The translations under genes were made by a program, and so were the position numbers. A stretch of 5,728 nt of DNA from Chryseobacterium gleum (GTDB taxonomy: Bacteria > Bacteroidota > Bacteroidia > Flavobacteriales_C > GCA-002722245): assembly GCA_945903925.1 (NCBI GenBank), contig CAMDPJ010000153.1, forward strand, positions 1 through 5,728, in the 5' to 3' direction. This document shows positions 1 through 5,527 of this stretch, in pieces. The stretch's first letter is position 1, and every line of letters begins with the position of its first letter. The notes beneath the pieces are model-generated. The model did not search any database and was not told the DNA's origin. It saw only the letters and a list, made by a program, of their open reading frames with translations.

Positions 1-618
1 CCAATCGCTTGCATTTGTTGATCGTTCAATAACGAAATAATCATTGTCAATTTCCGATGCTGTTACCCACAAAAGGTCAACATTTTTTATGGCGCTGTTG
101 GCTGTAGCTTTAAATTCTAGTAATTCAACAGGAAGGGTAGCTGTTGGAACAATTTCACCAGTGCTTAATTGTGTTGCTGTGCGCTTTAATTCACCATTAA
201 CAAAAGATATTTGCGCTAATTTAGGTGCAGATAATTCAGCGCTGGAGCCTGAAAAGATTTTACCCGCTGTGCCACTTGTACCATTAAACCCACCTGCCCA
301 ACCGGTGACGCGTAAAATCGTACTACCTGCCCATGTAGTGCCATTGCTCGCTGCAAAATTCAAATTATGACTACCTGTGCCCAAGGCTATAGTGCTAGTG
401 GCGCTTAAGGTTAAAGTTCCTACTGTTTCACTATTGCCTGCTCCCGAACCGGTGCTAAAAGTACCACCTTTCATGTTTACATTGCTTGCGTCGGATATTT
501 TATTTGCCGCACCCAAACCCATGGTTCCTACAACAGTTATGTTTTGGGCATTGGCGGTTAAATATTGCAGTGAAAATGCAACATACACTAATTTTATGGC
601 TGTTGATTTGATAAACAT
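1..618 (-). CDS. Secreted beta-rich protein, probable type IX secretion substrate (3' part outside window)
   Basis: The frame is open for 206 codons from the ATG at 616-618 to the left edge; the stop lies outside. Residues 1-25 form a signal peptide: Lys4 and Lys9, a hydrophobic stretch LVYVAFSLQYL, and an ANAQ end. Residues 27-158 are rich in Gly, Ser and Thr, and include GTLTLSATSTIALG, a Trp-Gly-Gly turn near 107-110 and PKLAQISFVNG...GEIVP. That resembles the tail of autotransporter-associated beta-strand proteins of Bacteroidota. Residues 162-206 (LPVELLEFKA, then LLWVTASEIDNDYFVIERS) match the fibronectin-like block that in this phylum usually precedes a type IX sorting domain, so I infer such a domain beyond the edge. 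The start lies six bases after the stop of the fibre gene at 625-2196, suggesting co-transcription. No clear ribosome binding site is visible. The exact function is unknown; export is well supported, and the type IX route is inferred because the sorting domain is not in view. Confidence 0.85.
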   Translation of the reverse strand, partial: MFIKSTAIKLVYVAFSLQYLTANAQNITVVGTMGLGAANKISDASNVNMKGGTFSTGSGAGNSETVGTLTLSATSTIALGTGSHNLNFAASNGTTWAGSTILRVTGWAGGFNGTSGTAGKIFSGSSAELSAPKLAQISFVNGELKRTATQLSTGEIVPTATLPVELLEFKATANSAIKNVDLLWVTASEIDNDYFVIERSTNASDW

Positions 619-624
619 ATCTAC

Positions 625-2196
625 TTACTGTTTTACCGTTAATTCTTGTTTGTTATTAAGCAACAAAAGCATTGCATTCATTTTGTTTTCTAAGTTGGCT
701 ACTTTTAATGCGTTTACTTTTAAAGCATCTATTTCTCTCTCTTGCGCTTCAATAATAGCTTGTTGCTCTTGTAAGGCTTTTACCAAATATACTTGCAGGT
801 GCGATACATCTAAATCTAAGTACTGCACACTATCAGGAGATGCCTTCATTTCCGATACCATTTCAGGAAAAACTTTGCGAATTTCTTGAGCTATAAATCC
901 TTTGTGCACTTTTTGCAAATCAGAATTTGGGTAAAGTTGCAAGTACTTTTGGTTGTATTGAAAGGACACCGGTCTCAATTGCATTATTTTACTTAATGCT
1001 CCTGTATCTAAACTTGAGATGTTTGTTTTTAACCGGCTATCACTGTAGTTGGTAAAGGCGGTGAAGCCGTTGGCACCTGGTTGGCCGTTGACAGCGAACG
1101 TATAACTTTGATTAGTAGTGCCGATAAGTAATTTAGTTGCAAAATATGCGGCATCAGTGGCAAGTTGCATTTGTAAAGAGCTTCCGCTACACATAAAAAC
1201 ATGCCCACGCACTCCTATACCATCAGTAAGGAGCCCTCCATATTCTCGGTATACTGTTTTGTCACTTTCATTAAAAGTTATCCCATGGTTCGCATCTGTA
1301 GCATAAAACTGATAGCCAGCTAAAATTTTCATGTTTCCATTTATATCAAGAGTTGCAGCGGGACTAGAAGTACCAATACCTACTCTATTATTTGTCCCAT
1401 CGACGAAAAGCATTCCTGTATTTGCATCACTTTCTACCCTGAAATTTACCTGCGCACCACTTTCGTTAAAAATAGCAGAGCCATCAACATCCAACTTAGC
1501 ACCTGGCGAGGTGTTACCAATCCCACAATTTCCCGAAGCATCAATAGTTAATCGAGTGTTGGTTTCAAGTGCCGAAGTACCAATTTTAAATTTATCGGAA
1601 TCGGAGTTATCGATACCCATAGAAAAGGGAGAAGTACCGCTTAATTGAAAATTAATTTTTGGGTCGCCAGCACCGGTGCAGTTAATATCTACAGCAGTTG
1701 CAGTAACACTGTTGCTTTCTACATCTAAGACGTTGCTAGGTGAGGTGGTACCTATACCTACTCTATTATTTGTCCCATCGACGAAAAGCATTCCTGTATT
1801 TGCATCACTTTCTACTCTAAAATTAACAGCCGCACCACTTTCGTTGAATATGGCAGAGCCATCTACATCTAATAATGCAGTTGGCGCAGTGTTGCCAATG
1901 CCACAATTGCCCGAAGCATCAATAGTAAAACGAGTACTAGTTTCTAGTGCCGATGTACCAATTTTAAATTTATCGGCATCGGAGTTATCGATACCCATAG
2001 AAAAGGTAGAAGTACCGCTTAATTGAAAATTAATTTTTGGGTCGCCTGTAGAGGTGTTGTTTATGTCGATAGCGGTTGCAGTACCACTGTTGCTTTCTAC
2101 ATCTAAGTCGTTGCTAGGTGAGGTGGTACCTATACCTACTTGGGCATTTACCCCCCCCCATAAAATGCTGAAAATCAACACGTTAATTTTTTTCAT
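625..2196 (-). CDS. Exported tail-fibre-like protein with Peptidase_S74 self-cleaving chaperone domain
   Basis: A complete 523-residue protein. Residues 1-19 are a signal peptide (MKKIN, hydrophobic VLIFSILWGGV, then NAQ). Residues 20-271 are two 126-residue repeats, each holding two GIG(T/N)(T/S)xP...LDV motifs (at 20, 98, 146 and 224). A fifth motif starts at 272. Residues 289-384 are unique. A Peptidase_S74 domain (intramolecular chaperone of phage endosialidases and tail spikes) starts at SDSRLKTNI, and FIAQEIRKVFPEMV follows at 434-447. Ser385 and Lys390 sit at the spacing of the Ser/Lys dyad known in endosialidases, where the chain is cut between Ser and Asp after trimerisation; cleavage here would release about 138 residues. 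Residues 464-510 look like a coiled coil. The likely role is a trimeric fibre or adhesin at the cell surface, though the ligand is unknown. The S74 domain is phage-like, but the signal peptide and secreted neighbour favour a cellular protein. A nine-G run lies in codons 13-16. Confidence 0.9.
   Translation of the reverse strand: MKKINVLIFSILWGGVNAQVGIGTTSPSNDLDVESNSGTATAIDINNTSTGDPKINFQLSGTSTFSMGIDNSDADKFKIGTSALETSTRFTIDASGNCGIGNTAPTALLDVDGSAIFNESGAAVNFRVESDANTGMLFVDGTNNRVGIGTTSPSNVLDVESNSVTATAVDINCTGAGDPKINFQLSGTSPFSMGIDNSDSDKFKIGTSALETNTRLTIDASGNCGIGNTSPGAKLDVDGSAIFNESGAQVNFRVESDANTGMLFVDGTNNRVGIGTSSPAATLDINGNMKILAGYQFYATDANHGITFNESDKTVYREYGGLLTDGIGVRGHVFMCSGSSLQMQLATDAAYFATKLLIGTTNQSYTFAVNGQPGANGFTAFTNYSDSRLKTNISSLDTGALSKIMQLRPVSFQYNQKYLQLYPNSDLQKVHKGFIAQEIRKVFPEMVSEMKASPDSVQYLDLDVSHLQVYLVKALQEQQAIIEAQEREIDALKVNALKVANLENKMNAMLLLLNNKQELTVKQ
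1384..2139 (-). repeat. Two tandem 378-bp coding repeats in the fibre gene
   Basis: Unit 1 is 1762-2139 (codons 20-145) and unit 2 is 1384-1761 (codons 146-271). The period is exactly 378 bases, so gain or loss of a unit keeps the frame. A 62-base stretch is identical between the units (1376-1437 and 1754-1815), and the segment around the FQLSGTS codons is also nearly identical. A divergent start of a third unit follows at codons 272-288 (1333-1383). Conservation at the DNA level, not only in protein, suggests recent duplication or gene conversion. Confidence 0.95.
2151..2159 (-). repeat. Nine-G homopolymer in the signal-peptide codons (possible phase-variation tract)
   Basis: On the coding strand the run spans codons 13-16 (TGG GGG GGG GTA; Trp-Gly-Gly-Val) of the fibre gene. 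With nine G the frame is open. With eight G the next codon is TAA, giving a 15-residue peptide. With ten G the frame reads GGT AAA TGC CCA AGT and reaches TAG after the sequence ACC. It is the only long G/C run I see in an otherwise AT-rich window. A sequencing or assembly length error is possible, but the present length yields a convincing signal peptide. Confidence 0.8.
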
Positions 2197-2394
2197 GACA
2201 AAATATTAAAATATAAAATGGTCTTAAAGCGAAAAATAGAAGTTTTTAGCCAATGTACAAAATTGAGAAAACGATTAAAACAAATTTCAAAACACACTAA
2301 AGACATGTTAGTGATTTGATAGCGAGCATTTTATACAAAAAGATGTTTTAAAATTTATTTGTGTTAGAATAAATTTTTTATTGAGTTATCATTG
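2197..2394. other. Non-coding upstream region of the fibre gene
   Basis: Together with the palindromic element to its right this forms a gap of about 315 bases between the fibre gene and the first ATPase gene. It is very AT-rich. I see no gene on either strand and only a weak promoter candidate (2250-2284). There is no convincing Shine-Dalgarno sequence before the ATG at 2194-2196; the preceding bases are AATATTTTGTC. Confidence 0.6.
2250..2284 (-). promoter_or_regulatory. Possible Bacteroidota-type promoter for the fibre gene
   Basis: Read on the minus strand, TTTG (2281-2284) is followed after 23 bases by TACATTGG (2250-2257). This matches the Bacteroidota -7 consensus TAnnTTTG in all but one fixed position. 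The gap is slightly longer than usual. It would give a 5' leader of about 50 bases. In AT-rich DNA such matches arise by chance, so this is only a candidate. Confidence 0.3.
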
Positions 2395-2497
2395 GGCCTC
2401 ATCCCCTGCCCTTCTCCAAAAGAGAAGGGTGACTGGGTGTGAAAAGCATTTTTAAGCAGTGGGCCGTTAGCTCAAGGAAAGGCCCGAGGATGAGGCC
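2395..2497. repeat. Palindromic intergenic repeat, copy A (3' of first ATPase gene)
   Basis: The ends are 10-base perfect inverted repeats, GGCCTCATCC (2395-2404) and GGATGAGGCC (2488-2497). Inside lies a perfect hairpin, CCCTTCTC (2409-2416), loop CAAAA, GAGAAGGG (2422-2429), then GTGACTGGG. A second small stem pairs GGGCC (2461-2465) with GGCCC (2481-2485). Copy B at 3989-4040 shares the ends and the central hairpin but lies in the opposite orientation and lacks about 50 bases of the long arm. It resembles the short palindromic repeats dispersed in Bacteroidota genomes. No transposase is present. It could form a hairpin at the end of ATPase transcripts. Confidence 0.85.
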
Positions 2498-2511
2498 ACT
2501 TTGAAAATAAT

Positions 2512-3831
2512 TTAACTGGTACGATTGCGGATAAGCATAATTTCTTTTGTGTAATCCGACATAAAATGAGGGATATTTAATAAACCATCTTGATAAGAAA
2601 GGTTTTTCAAAGAATATCGAATGCGTAACTTGGGATTAAATTTTTGATGATACAGTTGCAAACTTCTACTTTTAATGTTTTCATCACTTTTTACTTCAAT
2701 AGGAATAATTTCATTTTCATGTTGAATTACAAAATCAACTTCAGCGGTATTGCCAGAATTCCAATATCTTGGCATATCATCGAATTGCGAAACTAAACTT
2801 TGCAAAATATAATTTTCTATTATAGCCCCTTTAAATTCTGTAAATAAACGATGTCCTTCTGTGTAAGCTGTTGAAGAAAGTTTTGCCATTTTACGCATTA
2901 GTCCAACATCTAAAGCATACAATTTAAAAGCACTTAAATCATCGTAAGCCAAAAGTGGAATACCTGGTTTTGAAATTAATTTAACTTGATACACCAAGCC
3001 AGAGCGAATGAGCCATTGAATTGCATCTTCATATTCTCTGGCTCTAGCGCCTGTTCTTACCATTTGATAAATAAATTTTTTGTTTTCACGAGCCAATTGA
3101 CTGGGCAAAGAACTAAACACCTGCAGTATTTTTGCCACATCACTCATTACGGGGTGCTTGGCAAAATCGCCTTGATACGATAGTATTAAATTTTGTAAAA
3201 CAGTATCACAAGCATCAAAGGTTTTTTCCTCTTTGAACGCATTCAATACAGCAGGCATACCACCGGTAACAAGATACTTTTTAAACAAATCAATCAGGTC
3301 ATTAAAAAAATAATCGGGTATAGGCTCAATACTTTTTATTTGATTTAAATACTGAGCTAAATTATGGTTCCAATAAGGTAAAACTTCTCTAAATGTGAAC
3401 GGATAAAGTGTAAGAAAATTAACTTTACCAACAGGAAAAGAAATTCCAGAATTTAACACAATACCCAATAACGAACCTGCGCAAACGATAGGAATTTCAG
3501 GTTTTTTTTCAGCAAAATATTTTAGGGTATTTAATGCTTCCGAACATTCTTGTATTTCATCAAAAATAATCAGCGTATTTGCATTAATGGGGATGCCACT
3601 AATTAAAGAAAGTGAATTGATAATTCTATCCACATCTTTATTCATCTCAAAAAAATCTTTCAGTTCAGGCCGCTCATCGAAATTGAAATAAGCATAATTT
3701 TCAAAGTGCGTTTTACCAAACCATTTCATCAAATAAGTTTTGCCAACTTGCCTAGCGCCTTGTATAATTAAGGGTAGGCGCTTGGGTTGTTTTTGCCAAT
3801 TTAGTAAGGCGTTTTGCAAAAATCTATCCAT
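2512..3831 (-). CDS. AAA_14 / DUF4143 family ATP-binding protein (first of two)
   Basis: I start this 439-residue protein at the ATG at 3829-3831. It begins MDRFLQNALLNWQ, as family members usually do, and the alternative ATG at 3871-3873 would add 14 atypical residues and lie inside an inverted repeat. The AAA_14 ATPase domain shows Walker A GARQVGKT (25-32), Walker B LIIFDEIQE (87-95, Asp92 and Glu93) and a CAGS sensor-like motif (117-120). The C-terminal DUF4143 region shows KGAIIENYI (334-342), EVDFVI (364-369) and IEVKS (378-382). Asp366, Glu379 and Lys381 fit a PD-(D/E)xK nuclease-like site. The family is abundant in Bacteroidota, but its substrate and role are not established. I infer a soluble cytoplasmic ATPase. 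The last residues IMLIRNRTS are encoded by a motif also found after the neighbouring ATPase gene, so the tail may come from a repeat. The next gene upstream is another member, 4091-5287. Confidence 0.88.
   Translation of the reverse strand: MDRFLQNALLNWQKQPKRLPLIIQGARQVGKTYLMKWFGKTHFENYAYFNFDERPELKDFFEMNKDVDRIINSLSLISGIPINANTLIIFDEIQECSEALNTLKYFAEKKPEIPIVCAGSLLGIVLNSGISFPVGKVNFLTLYPFTFREVLPYWNHNLAQYLNQIKSIEPIPDYFFNDLIDLFKKYLVTGGMPAVLNAFKEEKTFDACDTVLQNLILSYQGDFAKHPVMSDVAKILQVFSSLPSQLARENKKFIYQMVRTGARAREYEDAIQWLIRSGLVYQVKLISKPGIPLLAYDDLSAFKLYALDVGLMRKMAKLSSTAYTEGHRLFTEFKGAIIENYILQSLVSQFDDMPRYWNSGNTAEVDFVIQHENEIIPIEVKSDENIKSRSLQLYHQKFNPKLRIRYSLKNLSYQDGLLNIPHFMSDYTKEIMLIRNRTS
2518..2541 (-). repeat. 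24-base 3'-end motif, copy 1 (overlaps end of first ATPase gene)
   Basis: This segment matches 4055-4078 at 21 of 24 positions, with shared blocks GGTAC, ATT, CGGATAA and CATAAT on the plus strand. Here it encodes the residues around MLIRNRT at the end of the ATPase. It lies 20 bases from the inverted-repeat end of copy A. Its pairing with a palindromic element in both places suggests the two belong to one repeat unit. Confidence 0.7.
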
Positions 3832-3833
3832 AC

Positions 3834-3877
3834 ATAAATGCTGTTTACGTGATAATATACACGAAAATAGCATTTAT
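3834..3877. promoter_or_regulatory. 44-base inverted repeat directly before the first ATPase gene (operator or leader hairpin)
   Basis: The left arm ATAAATGCTGTTTACGTG (3834-3851) and right arm CACGAAAATAGCATTTAT (3860-3877) are complementary at 16 of 18 positions around an 8-base AT loop. The repeat ends two bases before the preferred start codon at 3829-3831. The outer 9-base core recurs once more as AGCATTTAT at 3905-3913. This could be a binding site for a dimeric regulator, possibly the ATPase itself, or an mRNA hairpin covering the ribosome entry site. The structure is certain; the function is inferred. Confidence 0.75.
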
Positions 3878-3906
3878 TTTCGTTGCCGCATGCTTTTAAG
3901 ATTAAG

Positions 3907-3938
3907 CATTTATAAAAAAAATTACTTTAAAAAAGCAA
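3907..3938 (-). promoter_or_regulatory. Possible promoter for the first ATPase gene
   Basis: On the minus strand TTTG (3935-3938) is followed after 20 bases by TATAAATG (3907-3914). The spacing suits the Bacteroidota -33/-7 arrangement, but the -7 box has two mismatches to TAnnTTTG. The box overlaps the third copy of the 9-base core of the inverted repeat at 3834-3877. A transcript starting near 3900 would carry the whole inverted repeat in its leader. Confidence 0.3.
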
Positions 3939-3988
3939 ATTGAGTTTATGATTATCGGTTATCGTAGCATCTAAATCATTTCGAAAGA

Positions 3989-4040
3989 GGCCTCATCTTT
4001 AGTCACCCTTCTTTTTTGGAGAAGGGCTGGAGATGAGGCC
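3989..4040. repeat. Palindromic intergenic repeat, copy B (3' of second ATPase gene)
   Basis: Perfect 10-base ends GGCCTCATCT (3989-3998) and AGATGAGGCC (4031-4040) enclose a hairpin of CCCTTCT (4006-4012) and AGAAGGG (4020-4026). Read on the minus strand it aligns with the plus strand of copy A through GGCCTCATC, GCCCTTCTCCAAAA and GAAGGGTGACT, so the copies are inverted relative to each other. This is the compact form of the element. It sits between the two ATPase genes, about 50 bases after the stop of the second. Confidence 0.85.
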
Positions 4041-4054
4041 TAATCAAGTTTATT

Positions 4055-4078
4055 GGTACAATTACGGATAATCATAAT
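4055..4078 (-). repeat. 24-base 3'-end motif, copy 2 (just after second ATPase gene)
   Basis: This segment starts about a dozen bases past the stop codon at 4091-4093 and 14 bases before the end of palindrome copy B. It matches 2518-2541 at 21 of 24 positions. In the reading frame equivalent to copy 1 it would encode MIIRNCT, but here it is outside the gene. It is either part of the repeat unit or the remnant of a former coding end. Confidence 0.7.
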
Positions 4079-4090
4079 AATTGTAATTAA

Positions 4091-5287
4091 TTACAATTTG
4101 TTGGTTAAAAATTCACGGATATGTATATGTTTAATTCCTTTGTAATCGGTGGTAAATTCATCTGCTGAAACCACAATTTTTTCATAATTATCTTCAATCT
4201 TAAGTAAGTTGCCAAATTCTCTTTCTCTTACTTTTTCATCGGGCAACTGATAGGCAACCTGAATGTATTTGGTTACATTGCCTTTTTGAGCTACAAAATC
4301 AATTTCTCTATCGTGATGTTTTCCTATAAACACTTTATAGTCCTCGTATATTAATTGATTATACACCAAATTCTCGAACACGCTGCCTATTTGTGCTCCT
4401 GTAAAAGGAATGATGGAATGTTTTAAACCTAAATCGGTAAAAAAATATTTGTCGTTTATTTCAAATCTTTTTTTACCAATAATATCTATGCGTTCTACCT
4501 TATTAATAAAAAACGAACTGGTGAGGTATTTTAGGTAGTTCATCACCGTATTTACCGATAAATGAACCCTTTGTGATTTTAAAAAATCACTAATTTTATT
4601 GGAAGAAACGTAGCTGCCTAAATTATCCGACAGGTATTCAACCAAACGATCCAAAAAGTCAACATCTCTAATACTATATCTAGCTACAATATCTTTCAAT
4701 ATAATGGTATTGTAAATACTTTTTAAATAACCGTAAACAATCTCATCACTTAAGGGTAAGTGCACTAAATAAGGTAAACCGCCGTATCGTATGTATTTAT
4801 TTAATGTATCGTTATTGTTGGTTAGTTTGTGCATTTGAATAAATTCGGTGTACGACAAACTATTGATATGAAACTCAATATACCTGCCCGAAAGATGCGT
4901 AGCTAAATCACCCGACAACATATTGGCATTGCTTCCTGTACAATAAATATCGACCCCTTTCACCAACAATTGCCTTAAAGCAATTTCAAATTCTTCTATC
5001 TCCTGTATTTCATCTATAAATACATAATTGGATTGTTTTGGTTTTAATTGCGATTCAATATATTCAAACAGTTGTTCTGCATTTTTTATCTGTTTAAATT
5101 CATTTTGTTCCTTATTGATGTAAATCGTATTTGCCTTTTTATCAAGCTGTTTTACCAAATGTTGAATTTGTTTGAGCAAAATTGTTTTGCCAACTCGCCT
5201 TTGACCAGTAAGTACCTTTATGATTTCCTTACCAATATAAGGTTCTACTTTTTTTAAGTAAGTGTCTCGTATAAAAAAATCATCCAT
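4091..5287 (-). CDS. AAA_14 / DUF4143 family ATP-binding protein (second of two, different subfamily)
   Basis: A complete 398-residue protein starting MDDFFIRDTYLKKV, a usual beginning for this family. The ATPase domain has Walker A GQRRVGKT (28-35), Walker B YVFIDEIQE (88-96, Asp92 and Glu93) and CTGSN (116-120), then SGRYIEFHINSLSYTEF (133-149) and YIRYGGLP (165-172). Residues 225-260 (VSSNKISDFLKSQ...TVMNYLKYL) look like a winged helix. The DUF4143 part has GSVFENLVYNQL (301-312) and EIDFVAQ (328-334). Where the first ATPase has the Glu-x-Lys motif, this protein reads Gln343-Val-Ala345, so nuclease activity is unlikely and a binding role more probable. Similarity to its neighbour is confined to family motifs, so the pair is not a recent duplication. 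They lie on the same strand about 260 bases apart. The cellular role of the family is unknown. Confidence 0.9.
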   Translation of the reverse strand: MDDFFIRDTYLKKVEPYIGKEIIKVLTGQRRVGKTILLKQIQHLVKQLDKKANTIYINKEQNEFKQIKNAEQLFEYIESQLKPKQSNYVFIDEIQEIEEFEIALRQLLVKGVDIYCTGSNANMLSGDLATHLSGRYIEFHINSLSYTEFIQMHKLTNNNDTLNKYIRYGGLPYLVHLPLSDEIVYGYLKSIYNTIILKDIVARYSIRDVDFLDRLVEYLSDNLGSYVSSNKISDFLKSQRVHLSVNTVMNYLKYLTSSFFINKVERIDIIGKKRFEINDKYFFTDLGLKHSIIPFTGAQIGSVFENLVYNQLIYEDYKVFIGKHHDREIDFVAQKGNVTKYIQVAYQLPDEKVREREFGNLLKIEDNYEKIVVSADEFTTDYKGIKHIHIREFLTNKL

Positions 5288-5527
5288 AGTGAAATATTTT
5301 AGTGAAAATACAAAACATTTTCAGTATAATGAAAACTAACCTTATTTTTTTGTTTCCCTAATAACAATTTCTGGTAAATACATTTTCCGTTAAATGATTA
5401 TCTACGCGAACTAAAAGTGAATGACTTTGCAGTTAATGCACAAAGGAAAATATTTATCAACGAATGAGTTATAATGGAAAATATTTTCGTTATTTCGATA
5501 TATATTGAGGGACAGCGCCCATAGCCG
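5288..5527. other. AT-rich intergenic region upstream of the second ATPase gene
   Basis: I see no gene here. Near the ATPase start, TGAAAAT (5303-5309) and ATTTTCA (5317-5323) form a 7-base inverted repeat, and AGTGAAA occurs at both 5288-5294 and 5301-5307. Farther right GGAAAATATTT occurs twice, at 5445-5455 and 5476-5486. These may be regulatory, but short AT-rich repeats are expected here by chance. No convincing -7/-33 promoter or Shine-Dalgarno sequence is visible. GGGACAGCGCCC (5509-5520) is a GC-rich spot just after the partial gene at the right edge. Confidence 0.5.

Noticed and set aside
44..889. Two long plus-strand open frames of 108 and 170 codons
   Set aside because: They lie opposite the two exported-protein genes. 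Their translations are low-complexity antisense of Gly/Thr/Ser-rich coding sequence, while the minus strand gives signal peptides and known domains.
1118..2026. Three plus-strand open frames opposite the fibre gene
   Set aside because: They are antisense to the repeat region, and two of them mirror the 378-base repeat. They have no initiation context or domain of their own.
2461..2497. Integron attC-like site (GTTAGCT in palindrome copy A)
   Set aside because: The core does not fit GTTRRRY at the sixth position, there is no paired RYYYAAC core, and no integrase is present.
3502..3509. Run of eight A in the coding strand of the first ATPase as a slippage site
   Set aside because: Such runs are expected in AT-rich coding DNA. 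It encodes ordinary Glu-Lys-Lys codons mid-domain, with no sign of programmed frameshifting.
3832..3873. Upstream extension of the first ATPase to the ATG at 3871-3873
   Set aside because: The extra 14 residues (MLFSCILSRKQHLC) are unlike family N-termini and would be encoded inside the inverted repeat.
2395..4040. Inverted pair of palindromes as ends of a transposon carrying the first ATPase
   Set aside because: Each copy is a self-contained palindrome placed after its own ATPase gene. There is no transposase, and I see no target-site duplication outside the copies.
2986..5257. Short plus-strand open frames opposite the ATPase genes
   Set aside because: They have 65-69 codons, run antisense to clear ATPase coding sequence, and show no recognisable motif.
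5325..5330. TATAAT on the plus strand as a promoter
   Set aside because: No plus-strand gene follows, the motif is not the Bacteroidota type, and AT-rich DNA yields it by chance.
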